Of a stretch of DNA of 64,000 nt, positions 48,138 through 56,941 are shown piece by piece (position 1 is the stretch's first letter; the number at the start of each line of letters is the position of its first letter). The translations under genes were made by a program, and so were the position numbers. The stretch spans positions 1 to 64,000 of the forward strand of contig NZ_QEKH01000022.1 of NCBI RefSeq assembly GCF_003096415.1, given 5' to 3'. Source of the stretch: Victivallis vadensis. Lineage in GTDB: Bacteria > Verrucomicrobiota > Lentisphaeria > Victivallales > Victivallaceae. Under the pieces are notes generated by a model that was not told the origin of the DNA, made no database searches, and saw only the letters and a list, made by a program, of their open reading frames with translations.

Positions 48138-49049
48138 GTGAAAAGCCCGCTGGTGCGTTGCGCGAAAAATCCGATCCTGACCCCGGCGATGATGCCGTTC
48201 GACTGCTATACGGTGATGAATGCAGGGGCGACCCGCTTCGAAGGGGACGTGCTGCTGCTGCTCCGGGTGGAAACCCGCGAACGCAAAACGCAGTTTCATG
48301 TCGCCCGCAGCCGGAACGGCATCGATTTCGAGGTGAATCCCGAACCGATCCGCTATCCGCTGACCGAGCTGGACCGGCTCGGAACCCGTCCCCACCGCTT
48401 CGACATGAGGATCACCCGCATGGGCGAGGTCTATTATGTATTCCACGCGAACTGGCTCGACCCGTGGGGAAGCCTGATCAACCTCGCGAAAACCACCGAT
48501 TTCGTGAATTTCGAGCCGGTATCGCATTCGGTGCCGGCCAACCGCAACGCGGTGCTTTTCCCGGAAAAGATCAACGGCCGCTACGCACGGCTGGAGCGCC
48601 CGCAGAACATCGACGGCCGCGGCGCAATCTGGTACAGCGAATCGCCCGACCTCGAATTCTGGGGCCGTTCGATGCCGGTGATGCTGCCCGCGACCGACTG
48701 GGCGCAGTTCAAGCAGGGGGCGGGTTGCGTTCCGGTCCGCACGCCGCACGGCTGGCTCGAAATCTATCACGCCACCGCGATGACCGCCTCCACCGAAAAC
48801 TACTACCTCGGCGCGTGCCTGCTCGACCTCGACGAACCGTGGAAGGTGGTCGCCGCCCCGAAGTCCTTCCTGCTCGCCGCTGAGGAACTGTACGAATGCG
48901 TCGGCCAGACTCCCAACGTGGTTTTCACCGGCGGCGGCTGCGAGATGGACGACGGTTCCTATTTCCTTTATTACGGTGCGGCCGATACGCGCATGTGCAT
49001 GGCCCGCACCACAATCTCCGAACTGGTCGATTTCTGCCTGGAAGCCTAA
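48138..49049 (+). CDS. GH130 family beta-mannoside phosphorylase/mannosidase (cassette E)
   Basis: The 303-residue protein has the five-bladed propeller pattern of GH130: NPILTPAMMP, NAGATRFEGDVLLLLRVE, FDMRITRMGEVYYVFHA, and GGGCEMDDGSYFLYYGAADT at the end. GH130 enzymes phosphorolyse or hydrolyse beta-linked mannosides; which applies cannot be read here. No signal peptide is seen, so it works in the cytoplasm. The start is GTG at 48138, set by AAAGGTG 6 nt upstream; a GTG at 48129 overlaps that site. The pseudopilin follows after 18 bp. Confidence 0.85.
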   Translation: MKSPLVRCAKNPILTPAMMPFDCYTVMNAGATRFEGDVLLLLRVETRERKTQFHVARSRNGIDFEVNPEPIRYPLTELDRLGTRPHRFDMRITRMGEVYYVFHANWLDPWGSLINLAKTTDFVNFEPVSHSVPANRNAVLFPEKINGRYARLERPQNIDGRGAIWYSESPDLEFWGRSMPVMLPATDWAQFKQGAGCVPVRTPHGWLEIYHATAMTASTENYYLGACLLDLDEPWKVVAAPKSFLLAAEELYECVGQTPNVVFTGGGCEMDDGSYFLYYGAADTRMCMARTTISELVDFCLEA

Positions 49050-49067
49050 CTGGAAAGGGATGTACGA

Positions 49068-49835
49068 ATGAAAAAATGCAAATTCACCTTAATTGAGCTG
49101 CTCGTAGTGATAGCGATCATCGCGATTCTGGCGGCGATGCTGCTGCCCGCCTTGAACAAGGCGCGCGCGACTGCGCAGGGGGGAGTCTGCCGGGGCAACC
49201 TGCGCCAGATCATGCAGGGAGCATTCCTGTACGCACAGGATTACAGCGACTACCTGCCGCTCGGCTTCGGCGAGGAATACGACGGCTGGAAGGTATGGTG
49301 GAGCCAGATCATGACCCGGACCAGCGGCTACACCACCGGTTATATCATGCCGACCAGGCAGATGACTCTGTTCCGCTGCCCCGGCGACTCCACCAATTAC
49401 GTGACGCCGTCCACCCAGCCGTCGGAAATCATTACCACCACGCCGGAAGGCAGCCGGTGGGCGCTTCAGAGCAATTACGTCTACTACTCCCGGGTCGGCC
49501 GGATCGACTGGTATCGCGCCAACGGCACCGGCTGGGCGAAACACTATGGGCCGAAAAAGCTGTCGCGGGTCCGCGAGGCCTCCCGCTCCGCGTTGATTCT
49601 GGACGGAAAGGGGATGAAAGCGGTCTCCTCCAGCGTTCAGGGCGGCCTGCTGTTCAACCGCTATGATTCCGACGGCGACAGCTACAACGGCAACCGGTTC
49701 ACTCCCAATTTGCAGAACGTCGATTACCGTCATAACAAGCAGATCAACTGCGCGCTGGTGGACGGCCACGTCGAAAGCATGGGCGTGTCGTGGGGCATGC
49801 CGGACAGCTATCTCGCCTGGACCGATGAACAATAA
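49068..49835 (+). CDS. DUF1559-type pseudopilin (cassette E)
   Basis: The 255-residue protein begins [18 protein letters not shown] with a lysine before the cleavage site, then [20 protein letters not shown] and [20 protein letters not shown]. The C-terminal [13 protein letters not shown] is the DUF1559 H-X9-DG-type motif. It lies between the GH130 gene (18 bp) and the secreted multi-domain enzyme (17 bp), so cotranscription is very likely. The nucleotide sequence over FTLIELLV nearly matches that of the cassette C gene. Confidence 0.87.
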   Translation: MKKCKFTLIELLVVIAIIAILAAMLLPALNKARATAQGGVCRGNLRQIMQGAFLYAQDYSDYLPLGFGEEYDGWKVWWSQIMTRTSGYTTGYIMPTRQMTLFRCPGDSTNYVTPSTQPSEIITTTPEGSRWALQSNYVYYSRVGRIDWYRANGTGWAKHYGPKKLSRVREASRSALILDGKGMKAVSSSVQGGLLFNRYDSDGDSYNGNRFTPNLQNVDYRHNKQINCALVDGHVESMGVSWGMPDSYLAWTDEQ

Positions 49836-49852
49836 TCCATGAAGGTATCACT

Positions 49853-52800
49853 ATGAAATACAATCTTCTTCTCCCGCTTCTGCTGGCCGGTACTGCCGCC
49901 GGTGCGGCGGAGCTGCTGCCCAACGGCACCTTTGAACAGAAATTCAAAGGGTGGCATTACGCCGATTACGCAGGGAAACCCGAACCGGGCGCGGTCGTCT
50001 CCGACATCGTCTACGGCGGCAACTTCGCCTACCGCATGGGGATTCCCGGCGACAAGGGCAACGATCTTTACACCGGCTTCAAGCCGGTTCCCGGCCAGGA
50101 TCACCAGGTCACGCTGATGTGGAAATCCGACGGCCTGCCGCCCGGCGACGCCGAAATCCGCATCCTGCGCAACGGCGGCGGCAAGGTGATCGGCTGGGCG
50201 TCGAATCCGGCCGGAAGCGGCGTGAACCGCCTCGCGGTCACCGGCGGCACCCATGACTGGCGGCAGGTGAAATTCACTGTCTCCGGCTCCGAATTTCCGC
50301 CGGAGGTGACCGGTGCCAACCTCTATGTCAAACGCGGCCACAACGGGATCGGCAATCTGTATGTCGACGAAATATCGATCCGGCCGGTCGTCCCCGCTCC
50401 GGCGGCCCCGGCGGACAGACTCGACCGCTGGGAATACGAAAAGTGGCGGAAAATTCCGGCGCCGGGCGGCATTGACCGCGCCGTGACCCGTTCCGGCGGC
50501 GGCTCCTACTGCATGTTCGCGCCGGGACAGAAAGGAGCTTCGATCTACCAGCGCATTCCGTTCCGTCCGGGCGAGGGGCTGGAGCTTTCTTTTTATCTGA
50601 AAGCGGAAAAAGTGCCGGACAAGGACGCCTCCTTTATGATCCTCGTGAACCATAAAAACAAAAAGACCAGCTGGATCGCGATGCCGCCCGGCAGCGGCGT
50701 GAACGTGCTCGGCACCGCCGGCGGCACCTTCGACTGGCGGGAGTTCCGGCTCTCGATTCCGGCGGACGCGATCCCGGAAGACGCCGCCTCGCTGCTTTTC
50801 TTCCTGAAGCGGCGGCAGAATGACGCCGGCAAGCTCTATATCGACGATTTCACCGCCGCCCCGCCGCAGGCGGAAAAACCGGTACAGGTCGTGAACCTGT
50901 GGCCCGGCGACGGCTCCTTCGAGGGGGGCAGCACTTTTTTTCAATTGCCGCCCGATGAGACCCGGGCGTTTCACGGGCGGCGTTCCTTGCGGATGGAGCC
51001 GGCGCAGACCGGCCTCACCTCCGGCTATCTCTTTCGGGTGATGCGTCCCAACCGCACCTACACGGTCAGCGGCTACGCCACCTCCGACCGGCCCGGCAAG
51101 TTGACGGTCAAGGCGGATTCGCACAAATACGAAACCATCGGCACCGGCAGCGTCGAGCTGGCGCCGGGCGAATGGAAACGCTTCACGGTCCGGCTGCGGC
51201 CGCAGCAACTGGTCTCCAGTTTCCGGCTGGGCTTCACCAAGCCGGAGGGCGTGGCCGTCTGGCTCGACGCATTCCAGCTGGCCGAGGGGGACGCTGCCGG
51301 AACCTATGTGCCCGAAACTCCGCTGGCGATCGGCGTGGACCGTACCGGTGTTCCCGGCGAGATCCTGTACACCGGCCCGGAACCTCTGGTGCAGGCCGCC
51401 CGGCTCCACAACAGTTCCGGCAGGCCGATGACGGTGAAATTCACTGCTTCGGTCGATGCGTTCGGAACACCCGCCCGGCGGCTCGCCTCCGAAACCGTCA
51501 CGCTCGCTCCCGGCGAAACCGCGGTGCGCCCGCTGACCGTGCTGTCCAGGCGCGAAGCCGGCTATTACGTGCTCCGGCTGCGCGGCGAGGCGGACGGCAA
51601 AGTCTACAAGGCGGATTTCCCGCTGGCGGTCACGGCTCCGCCGCCGCCGAAGGGCGGCAATCCGTTTTTCGGGCTTCATCCGATGGGGCCGACTTCCCCG
51701 GAGATCCTGCGCCGGATTGGTGTCGGCGCGATCCGCCACATGCCCGGCTGGCGGTACATTCCGGAAAAGGACGGCAAATACCGCTTCTCCGACCACGACA
51801 TCCGCTATGCGCTGGCCGGGATGGATCAGATGAACAGCGTGAAAGTCGGCCTCGTGCCTCCCAGATACCGCAGGCCGGACGGGCGGTTCGCGGACCACGC
51901 GGCGGTGAATGAGTTCCTGCGCCAGATGCTGGCCGCGTGGGGCGGCTCCATCCGCGACTGGGAGATCGAAAACGAACCCGACCTCGTGTTTCCCGGCATG
52001 TTCAAAAAGGGCGGAAATGACGCGGCGGAGAACTACGCGGCTTATGTGAACGCCGCCGCTCCCGTGATCAAGGCGGCGAATCCCTGCTTCCGGCTGCTCG
52101 CCTCCGGCGTCTCCGGCGTCGATTTCAACACCGGTTTCCCGTTCACCCGCACCGTGCTGGAAAAGGCGGGCAGGGTGATCGACGTGGTGCCGGTCCACCC
52201 CTACGCCAACGCCCGCTATGTGGGAGCCGACCGCAGCGACATCGGCCCCGAAGCCAACGCGGTCTACCGCAAAACCCGCGAACTGCAGAAGCTGATCCGC
52301 GAAACCGGCGGCAGCCAGCCGGTCTGGTACGGCGAAATCGGCTGGGCGCTCGACGTGGAGGAGGATTACCTCAGCGAAGCGGCCCTGCGCCACGCCGAAT
52401 ACCTGTCGCGCCTGATGCTGATCGGCAAGGCGGCGGGAGTGGAGCGCGTGCAGTACTTCCTCGCCGACTTCTGCATCGAAAAGGAACGCTATTACTATGG
52501 ACTCTGGCGCAACACCCTGCCGCTTCCGGCGGCGCCGGCCTACGCCGCCAGCGCGCAATGGCTGGAGGGGGCGAAGCCGGGCGAGACCGTCTCCGACTCC
52601 GATATCCAGTGTTTCACCTACCTTGACCGGAACGGCCGCCCCTTCGCGGCACTGTGGACCGCCGACGGCACTCCGACCAAAGCCCGGATTCCGCTGGATG
52701 CGGCCCGGCTGGAGGCCGCCGACTTTTTCAACCGTCCGCTCGCGCTGAAGCAAGGGCCGGCGGAGCTGGCCCTCTCCGGCGCACCGGTCTACCTGCGGCT

Positions 52801-53023
52801 CCGGGAAGGCACCGCCGCCGAGTTGGCCGCCGCACTGCGGCAGGCGAAATACGACCTGCCCCCGGTGAGCGCGGGCTGGCGGCTGCGGAACGGCTCGACG
52901 GTGGAGCTGACACTGGCCAACCGGCGCACCGCGCCGCTGACCGGCAAGGCGGTGCTTTCCGGCGCGGAGTTCCGCGAGCCGGAGCGGCCGTTGGCGTTGC
53001 AGCCGGGGGAGGAGACCACGTAG
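49853..53023 (+). CDS. Secreted GH39-like enzyme with CBM-like domains, ended by an in-frame TAG (cassette E)
   Basis: The 1056-residue product has a signal peptide (MKYNLLLPLLLAGTAAGAAE) and two homologous jelly-roll CBM-like domains (about 20-170 and 200-340, sharing the SGVNxLxxxGGTxDWR pattern). A third beta domain (about 350-480) precedes a TIM barrel with likely acid/base Glu708 (WEIENEPDL) and nucleophile Glu828 (WYGEIGWALD), as in GH39-like clan GH-A enzymes. The TAG at 53021-53023 falls inside a domain (...LQPGEETT-stop-VFAAPSSL...), and the same frame continues 241 codons. Confidence 0.75.
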   Translation: MKYNLLLPLLLAGTAAGAAELLPNGTFEQKFKGWHYADYAGKPEPGAVVSDIVYGGNFAYRMGIPGDKGNDLYTGFKPVPGQDHQVTLMWKSDGLPPGDAEIRILRNGGGKVIGWASNPAGSGVNRLAVTGGTHDWRQVKFTVSGSEFPPEVTGANLYVKRGHNGIGNLYVDEISIRPVVPAPAAPADRLDRWEYEKWRKIPAPGGIDRAVTRSGGGSYCMFAPGQKGASIYQRIPFRPGEGLELSFYLKAEKVPDKDASFMILVNHKNKKTSWIAMPPGSGVNVLGTAGGTFDWREFRLSIPADAIPEDAASLLFFLKRRQNDAGKLYIDDFTAAPPQAEKPVQVVNLWPGDGSFEGGSTFFQLPPDETRAFHGRRSLRMEPAQTGLTSGYLFRVMRPNRTYTVSGYATSDRPGKLTVKADSHKYETIGTGSVELAPGEWKRFTVRLRPQQLVSSFRLGFTKPEGVAVWLDAFQLAEGDAAGTYVPETPLAIGVDRTGVPGEILYTGPEPLVQAARLHNSSGRPMTVKFTASVDAFGTPARRLASETVTLAPGETAVRPLTVLSRREAGYYVLRLRGEADGKVYKADFPLAVTAPPPPKGGNPFFGLHPMGPTSPEILRRIGVGAIRHMPGWRYIPEKDGKYRFSDHDIRYALAGMDQMNSVKVGLVPPRYRRPDGRFADHAAVNEFLRQMLAAWGGSIRDWEIENEPDLVFPGMFKKGGNDAAENYAAYVNAAAPVIKAANPCFRLLASGVSGVDFNTGFPFTRTVLEKAGRVIDVVPVHPYANARYVGADRSDIGPEANAVYRKTRELQKLIRETGGSQPVWYGEIGWALDVEEDYLSEAALRHAEYLSRLMLIGKAAGVERVQYFLADFCIEKERYYYGLWRNTLPLPAAPAYAASAQWLEGAKPGETVSDSDIQCFTYLDRNGRPFAALWTADGTPTKARIPLDAARLEAADFFNRPLALKQGPAELALSGAPVYLRLREGTAAELAAALRQAKYDLPPVSAGWRLRNGSTVELTLANRRTAPLTGKAVLSGAEFREPERPLALQPGEETT

Positions 53024-53749
53024 GTGTTCGCCGCACCGAGTTCGCTGAACGGCAAAGAACTGACGCTGCGGGTCGATTCCACGCTCGGCGAGCTGACCGC
53101 CCGCTACCGCGCCGAGTTTCTGCCGTGTCCCGCCGGGCGGCCTGATTTCCGTTCGCCGGAACTGCCCGCCGCCGGACGGCTGCCGTCGATGGCGAGCCGC
53201 GACTACCTGATCCCGAACGACCCGGAAAACGGCTATGACGGCCCCGCCGACCTCAGCATTGAAAGCGCGATCGGCCACGACTCCGACAATCTCTATCTCG
53301 CGATCAACGTCCGCGACGATGTGCATTTCCAGCCCTTCTCCGCCGGAAAGCTCTGGGCCGCCGACTCCATCCAGCTCGTAATCGATACCCGCGCCGACGC
53401 GCTGCCGAACGTGTACGGCTTCGCGCCGGACGACTACGAGATGAGCTTCGGCCTGACTCCGAACGGCCCGGACAAGGAGTTCGACTACATCTACGAACGC
53501 GGCCGCGCCGCCGCCTCGCTGAAGCAGGTCGAATGCAATATCTTCCGTTCCGGCGACCTGACCTGCTACCGCATTGCGATCCCGTGGAAGGTCCTGAATA
53601 TGGAACCGGAAAACGGAACCGTTTTCGGACTGAACTTCATCGCCAACGATCACGACGGCCACGGCCGCAACTACTGGATGGGGTTGACTCCCGGCATCGG
53701 CGAAGCCAAAAATCCCTACGCCTACCGGAAATTCATCCTGCAACGCTGA
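53024..53749 (+). CDS. CBM9/DOMON-like C-terminal part of the cassette E enzyme, downstream of an in-frame TAG
   Basis: The 241-residue frame continues directly from the upstream gene without shift. It completes an interrupted beta domain and adds a CBM9-like domain (ADLSIESAIGHDSDNLYLAI, WAADSIQLVIDTRADALP, CYRIAIPWKVLNM). Such domains bind glycans. It has no signal peptide of its own. A GTG directly after the TAG has GGGGGAGGAG 9 nt upstream, so reinitiation is possible. Alternatives are readthrough, a recent nonsense mutation or a sequencing error. Confidence 0.6.
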   Translation: MFAAPSSLNGKELTLRVDSTLGELTARYRAEFLPCPAGRPDFRSPELPAAGRLPSMASRDYLIPNDPENGYDGPADLSIESAIGHDSDNLYLAINVRDDVHFQPFSAGKLWAADSIQLVIDTRADALPNVYGFAPDDYEMSFGLTPNGPDKEFDYIYERGRAAASLKQVECNIFRSGDLTCYRIAIPWKVLNMEPENGTVFGLNFIANDHDGHGRNYWMGLTPGIGEAKNPYAYRKFILQR

Positions 53750-54030
53750 CTGCCGGGATTTCGCCTTCGGCGACCAAGGCGCTTCGCCCTTGGAACCCGA
53801 CCGGCAAGGTGCCGGTGCCGAATACTTCAGATCCGGGAAAGGCATACCGCCTTTCCCTCCGGGGGGGAGGCTCTACTGTGGACAGGCAGGCGGGTACCTG
53901 AGCGGCACACCGCTCCGGTCGGCACAAAGCCCGCTTTTCTGCGGGCTTCAGGCACTCCCTGCGGTGAGCTGCCGCCGGAGGTCACGCGCGGAACCTCCAG
54001 ATGCTGACCAGATAATAGAAAGATACCCTG

Positions 54031-54231
54031 ATGGAGGCTGATAAGAACTCATCTGCCGATATACGCAAAGCGAGGTCAGGCAACAATACAATTGCCATAT
54101 CACAGGCAAGCATATCTTTGAGTACGAGCCTTACTGAACCTTGCCTGTATTATGGGATAGGCAAGGCGAGATCAGGCAACAATGCAGTTGCCAACCCACA
54201 GGCAAGCATCTTGGAATACGAGCCTTACTGA
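54031..54231 (+). CDS. Small 66-residue frame inside the palindromic element
   Basis: The frame starts at ATGGAGGCTGAT in the left terminal repeat and encodes two copies of a KARSGNN motif separated by about 32 residues. No ribosome-binding site is visible. The same frame, with one residue changed, exists in the second element copy at 63710-63910 (minus strand). Conservation is fully explained by the copying of the element, so coding is doubtful. Confidence 0.2.
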   Translation: MEADKNSSADIRKARSGNNTIAISQASISLSTSLTEPCLYYGIGKARSGNNAVANPQASILEYEPY

Positions 54232-54260
54232 ACCTTGCCTGTATTATGAGGATAGGCAGA
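54070..54260. repeat. Two ~96-bp tandem units at the centre of the palindromic element
   Basis: Unit 1 starts at 54070 and unit 2 at 54166, both with GCGAGRTCAGGCAACAAT. Each contains GGCAA-N8-TTGCC and a 9-bp stem ACAGGCAAG / CTTGCCTGT (54102-54110 with 54140-54148; 54198-54206 with 54234-54242). The pattern suggests folded RNA or cruciform DNA. Confidence 0.8.
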
Positions 54261-54562
54261 GTTCAGCCTCCATGAGAGTACCTTTCTATTATCTGGTCAG
54301 CATCTGGAGGTTCCGCGCGTGAACTCCGGCGGCAGCTCACCACAGGGAGTGCCTGAAGCCTGCAAAAAAGCAGGCTTTGCGCCGACCGGAGCGGTGTGCC
54401 GCTCAGGTACCCGCCTGCCTGTCCACAGTAGAGCCTCCCCCCCCGGAGGGAAAGGCGTTTCGCCTTTCCCGGATCTGAAGTATTCGGCGCCGGCACCTTG
54501 CCGGTCGGGTTCCAAGGGCGAAGCGCCTTGGTCGCCGAAGGCGAAATCCCGATTTCCCGGAT

Positions 54563-56167
54563 TTATTTTGCGCGAGGAACGTTTTTTTTCAGCATTGCTT
54601 CGGCCTGACGCAGACCGTCCGCCGCCGCTGACATGATTCCGCCCGCGCAGCCGGCCCCTTCGCCGCACAGATACAGATTTTCCACGGAACTCTCCAGCGT
54701 TTCCGGGTTTCGCAGAAACCGGATCGGACTTGAGACGCAGGTTTCCGTGCCCACCAGCTTGCCGTATTTCAGGAAGCCCGGCATGGTCCGGTCGAAGTGT
54801 TTCAACGCCGCCCGCAGGCCCGCTCCCAACTCCGGCGGTACGATCCGGTCGAGCCGTCCGGGAGTGATTCCGGTCGCGGCGCCGGTCTGCTTCCGGGTCA
54901 GGCCCGCTTTCCCCGACAGGAATGCCGCCGCATCCTGTGCGGGAAGGGTGTAGTCGGAGCCGCCCTGCTCGAAGGTCGCGCGCTCCATTGTTTCGAGCAG
55001 TCCGTAGGCTTGATCGCAGGAGTCGAACCGGTCCGGCGGCAACGTGACGATCAGGCAGCCGTTCGCAAACTCACCGTCGCGGGCGAAGTCGCTCATGCCG
55101 TTGGTGACGGAGCGGCCCGGCCAGGCTGTCGCGTTCAGCAGTGTGCCGCCGGGACACATACAGAATGAACTCACGTTCGGCACACCGTTGCCGGGACGTG
55201 AAACGATATGGTATTCCGCCGCGCCGAGTACTGCCGGCCGCGCCCCGTCGATATGGTACTGGCAGCGGTCGACGAACTCCTGCGGATGCTCGATCCGGCA
55301 GCCCACCTGGAAGGATTTGAAGTCGGAGGCGATTCCCGTCCGGCGCAGCGACCGCGCCAGTTCCCGTCCGCCGAGCCCCGGAGCAATCAGCACTGCCGGA
55401 GCCTCCAGAACCTCGCCGGAACGGAGCCGCACGCCGGTGCAGCGGCCGCCGGCGATCACGGGCGCGGCAACTTCGGTGCGGAAGCGGAAGGTGCCGCCGA
55501 GTTCGACGATCCGCCTGCGCAGGTTGGCCGCGACGATGCGCAGGTAGTCCGAACCGATATGAGGGCGTTTCTGCCAGCGGATCTCCGGCGGCGCTCCCGC
55601 TTCGACGAAGGCGCGCAGGATGAAACCGGAACGGCTGTCTTTGGTGCCGGTGTAGAGCTTGCCGTCGGAAAAGGTCCCCGCGCCGCCTTCGCCGATCAGC
55701 AGATTGCTGTCGGGATCGAGTTCGCGGCTCTCCAGCATGGCCTGATACTCTTCGTAACGCGGGCCGACTTCGGGGCCGCGGTCGAGGATCACCGGTTCGG
55801 CTCCGGCCAGCGCCAGCGCCAGCGCCGCGAAGATGCCTCCGGGGCCGGTGCCGACCACGACCGGATGGCGCAGCACGGATTCCGGCGGCAGTTCCAGCTC
55901 CGGGAACCGCATGGCGCGGACCGCCTCCGGCTCCAGCCGTTCGAGGCGGGCGGCGCCGGGAGTGCGGTCGTCCAGTTCCAGGATCAGCGAGTAGACCAGC
56001 GACGGCCCGCCGCGCCGGGAGTCGACGCTCTTGCCGGTGATGAAGAAATCCAGCAGCGCCCGTTCCGGCAGGTGCATCGACTTCAGCACGAACCGGGCGA
56101 TTTTCCGGTCGATGTCGGCGGGAGCCTTGGCGGCGCTGATCTTGAAATTGCTGACCGGTACGAACAT
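54563..56167 (-). CDS. COG2509-type FAD-dependent dehydrogenase
   Basis: The 534-residue protein has a FAD-binding motif at about residue 110 (VVVGTGPGGIFAALALALAG), GEGGAGTFSDGKLYT in the middle, and a second FAD motif near the end (NLYLCGEGAGCAGGIMSAAADG). This is the pattern of uncharacterised COG2509 flavoproteins, whose substrate is not established. The ATG follows AAGGAG by 7 nt and lies 13 bp after the CvpA-like gene. Convergent with cassette E across the palindromic element. Confidence 0.85.
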   Translation of the reverse strand: MFVPVSNFKISAAKAPADIDRKIARFVLKSMHLPERALLDFFITGKSVDSRRGGPSLVYSLILELDDRTPGAARLERLEPEAVRAMRFPELELPPESVLRHPVVVGTGPGGIFAALALALAGAEPVILDRGPEVGPRYEEYQAMLESRELDPDSNLLIGEGGAGTFSDGKLYTGTKDSRSGFILRAFVEAGAPPEIRWQKRPHIGSDYLRIVAANLRRRIVELGGTFRFRTEVAAPVIAGGRCTGVRLRSGEVLEAPAVLIAPGLGGRELARSLRRTGIASDFKSFQVGCRIEHPQEFVDRCQYHIDGARPAVLGAAEYHIVSRPGNGVPNVSSFCMCPGGTLLNATAWPGRSVTNGMSDFARDGEFANGCLIVTLPPDRFDSCDQAYGLLETMERATFEQGGSDYTLPAQDAAAFLSGKAGLTRKQTGAATGITPGRLDRIVPPELGAGLRAALKHFDRTMPGFLKYGKLVGTETCVSSPIRFLRNPETLESSVENLYLCGEGAGCAGGIMSAAADGLRQAEAMLKKNVPRAK

Positions 56168-56180
56168 GACGGTTTCTCCT

Positions 56181-56936
56181 TTACTTCGCTGCGTCGCGGA
56201 CCGACCGGTTATGCTTGTCGGAGGTGGCGTTCACACGTCCCCGGATGCGGTTGAAGAACGCGCCGTTGGGGCCGGACGGGGAGGAATGGATCACCGCTTC
56301 GGAACCACCGGTGTTTCCTGTCTGCGGAGCCGTCCGGGCGGGCGGCCGGGAAGCTCCACTGCCGCTGTTCGGATTTTCCTCCTCGTCTTCCGGGGGCACA
56401 TACAGATAATACGTGAGCAGCTCCTGCCGCTGCTTTTCGGTGAATCTCTGGAAGCTCATCCGGTCGACGGTGTGAAGGGTGCGGGTCAGGACCGTTACGG
56501 AAACCCGTTCCAGCATCGCCGGATCGGCCTCGACCGGCAGTTTTTCCCGGAAGGGAGTCATCAGCACCAGCAGGACCAGAAAATTGGTCAGCACGACTCC
56601 GGATAAAGCGCCGCAGATCGCGCCGCCGAAACGGTTGATGATTTCCGGGAAAGCGTACTCCTCGCTCTCGCGGTTCAGCATTTTGCCGACGATGGCGAGG
56701 ATCAGGAACACCACGGCGGCGGTGATCCAGCAGGAGAGCATTCCCTCAAGTTGGGCGTTCTGCGCCTCTTCCGGTAAAGAGCGCAGAATTGCGGGGGCGA
56801 AATGCGGCCCGGTCAGGATTCCGACATAGACCGCAAGGGAGATTCCCAGCAGTCGGAAGAAACAACTGAGCAGCCGGGAGGTGAAACCGAATGCGAAAAA
56901 AATCAGCGGCAGCAGCCACAGAATTGCGTACCCCAT
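56181..56936 (-). CDS. CvpA family membrane protein
   Basis: The 251-residue protein has four hydrophobic segments in its first ~130 residues (for example LLPLIFFAFGFTSRLL, WITAAVVFLILAIVG and LSGVVLTNFLVLLVLM), with INRFGGAICGALSGVV, typical of CvpA/colicin V production proteins. A long polar cytosolic or periplasmic tail follows, rich in Glu, Pro and Ser. The molecular role of CvpA is unclear. It lies 5 bp after the GspE-like gene and has AGGAG before its ATG. Confidence 0.7.
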   Translation of the reverse strand: MGYAILWLLPLIFFAFGFTSRLLSCFFRLLGISLAVYVGILTGPHFAPAILRSLPEEAQNAQLEGMLSCWITAAVVFLILAIVGKMLNRESEEYAFPEIINRFGGAICGALSGVVLTNFLVLLVLMTPFREKLPVEADPAMLERVSVTVLTRTLHTVDRMSFQRFTEKQRQELLTYYLYVPPEDEEENPNSGSGASRPPARTAPQTGNTGGSEAVIHSSPSGPNGAFFNRIRGRVNATSDKHNRSVRDAAK

Positions 56937-56941
56937 CGTGA

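Larger units (their letters stand above)
53755..54550. repeat. 796-bp nested inverted repeat element
   Basis: The arms (about 53755-54041 and 54263-54550) are near-perfect reverse complements around a 220-bp AT-richer centre. Each arm carries hairpins in order: H1 CCAAGG...CCTTGG (53774-53793 / 54512-54531), H2 CCGGCA...TGCCGG (53801-53815 / 54490-54504), GGGAAAGGC...GCCTTTCCC, GAGCGG-CACA-CCGCTC and GCCYGC-N6-GCRGGC (53929-53946 / 54358-54375). The innermost 50 bp from CTCCAGATGCTGACC look like the terminal inverted repeats of a small mobile element. It lies between the convergent cassette E and COG2509 genes. Confidence 0.85.

Noticed and set aside
53021-53023. General reassignment of TAG in this organism
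   Set aside because: TAG ends the GntR-type gene at 1329 and the LCAT-like gene at 6135 at family-consistent positions, so TAG works as stop.
49808-53845. Minus-strand frame of 1345 codons opposite cassette E
   Set aside because: Shadow of the plus-strand enzyme. Signal peptide, CBM-like repeats and catalytic motifs are on the plus strand. It is also open across the TAG position, which is no evidence for coding.
53755-54550. Insertion sequence with its own transposase
   Set aside because: The core has inverted ends but only a 66-codon frame without transposase motifs. It can at most be a non-autonomous element.
54297-54668. Minus-strand frame across the right arm of the palindrome
   Set aside because: The frame merely reads the hairpins; the same peptide appears wherever the repeat occurs and it overlaps the COG2509 gene end.
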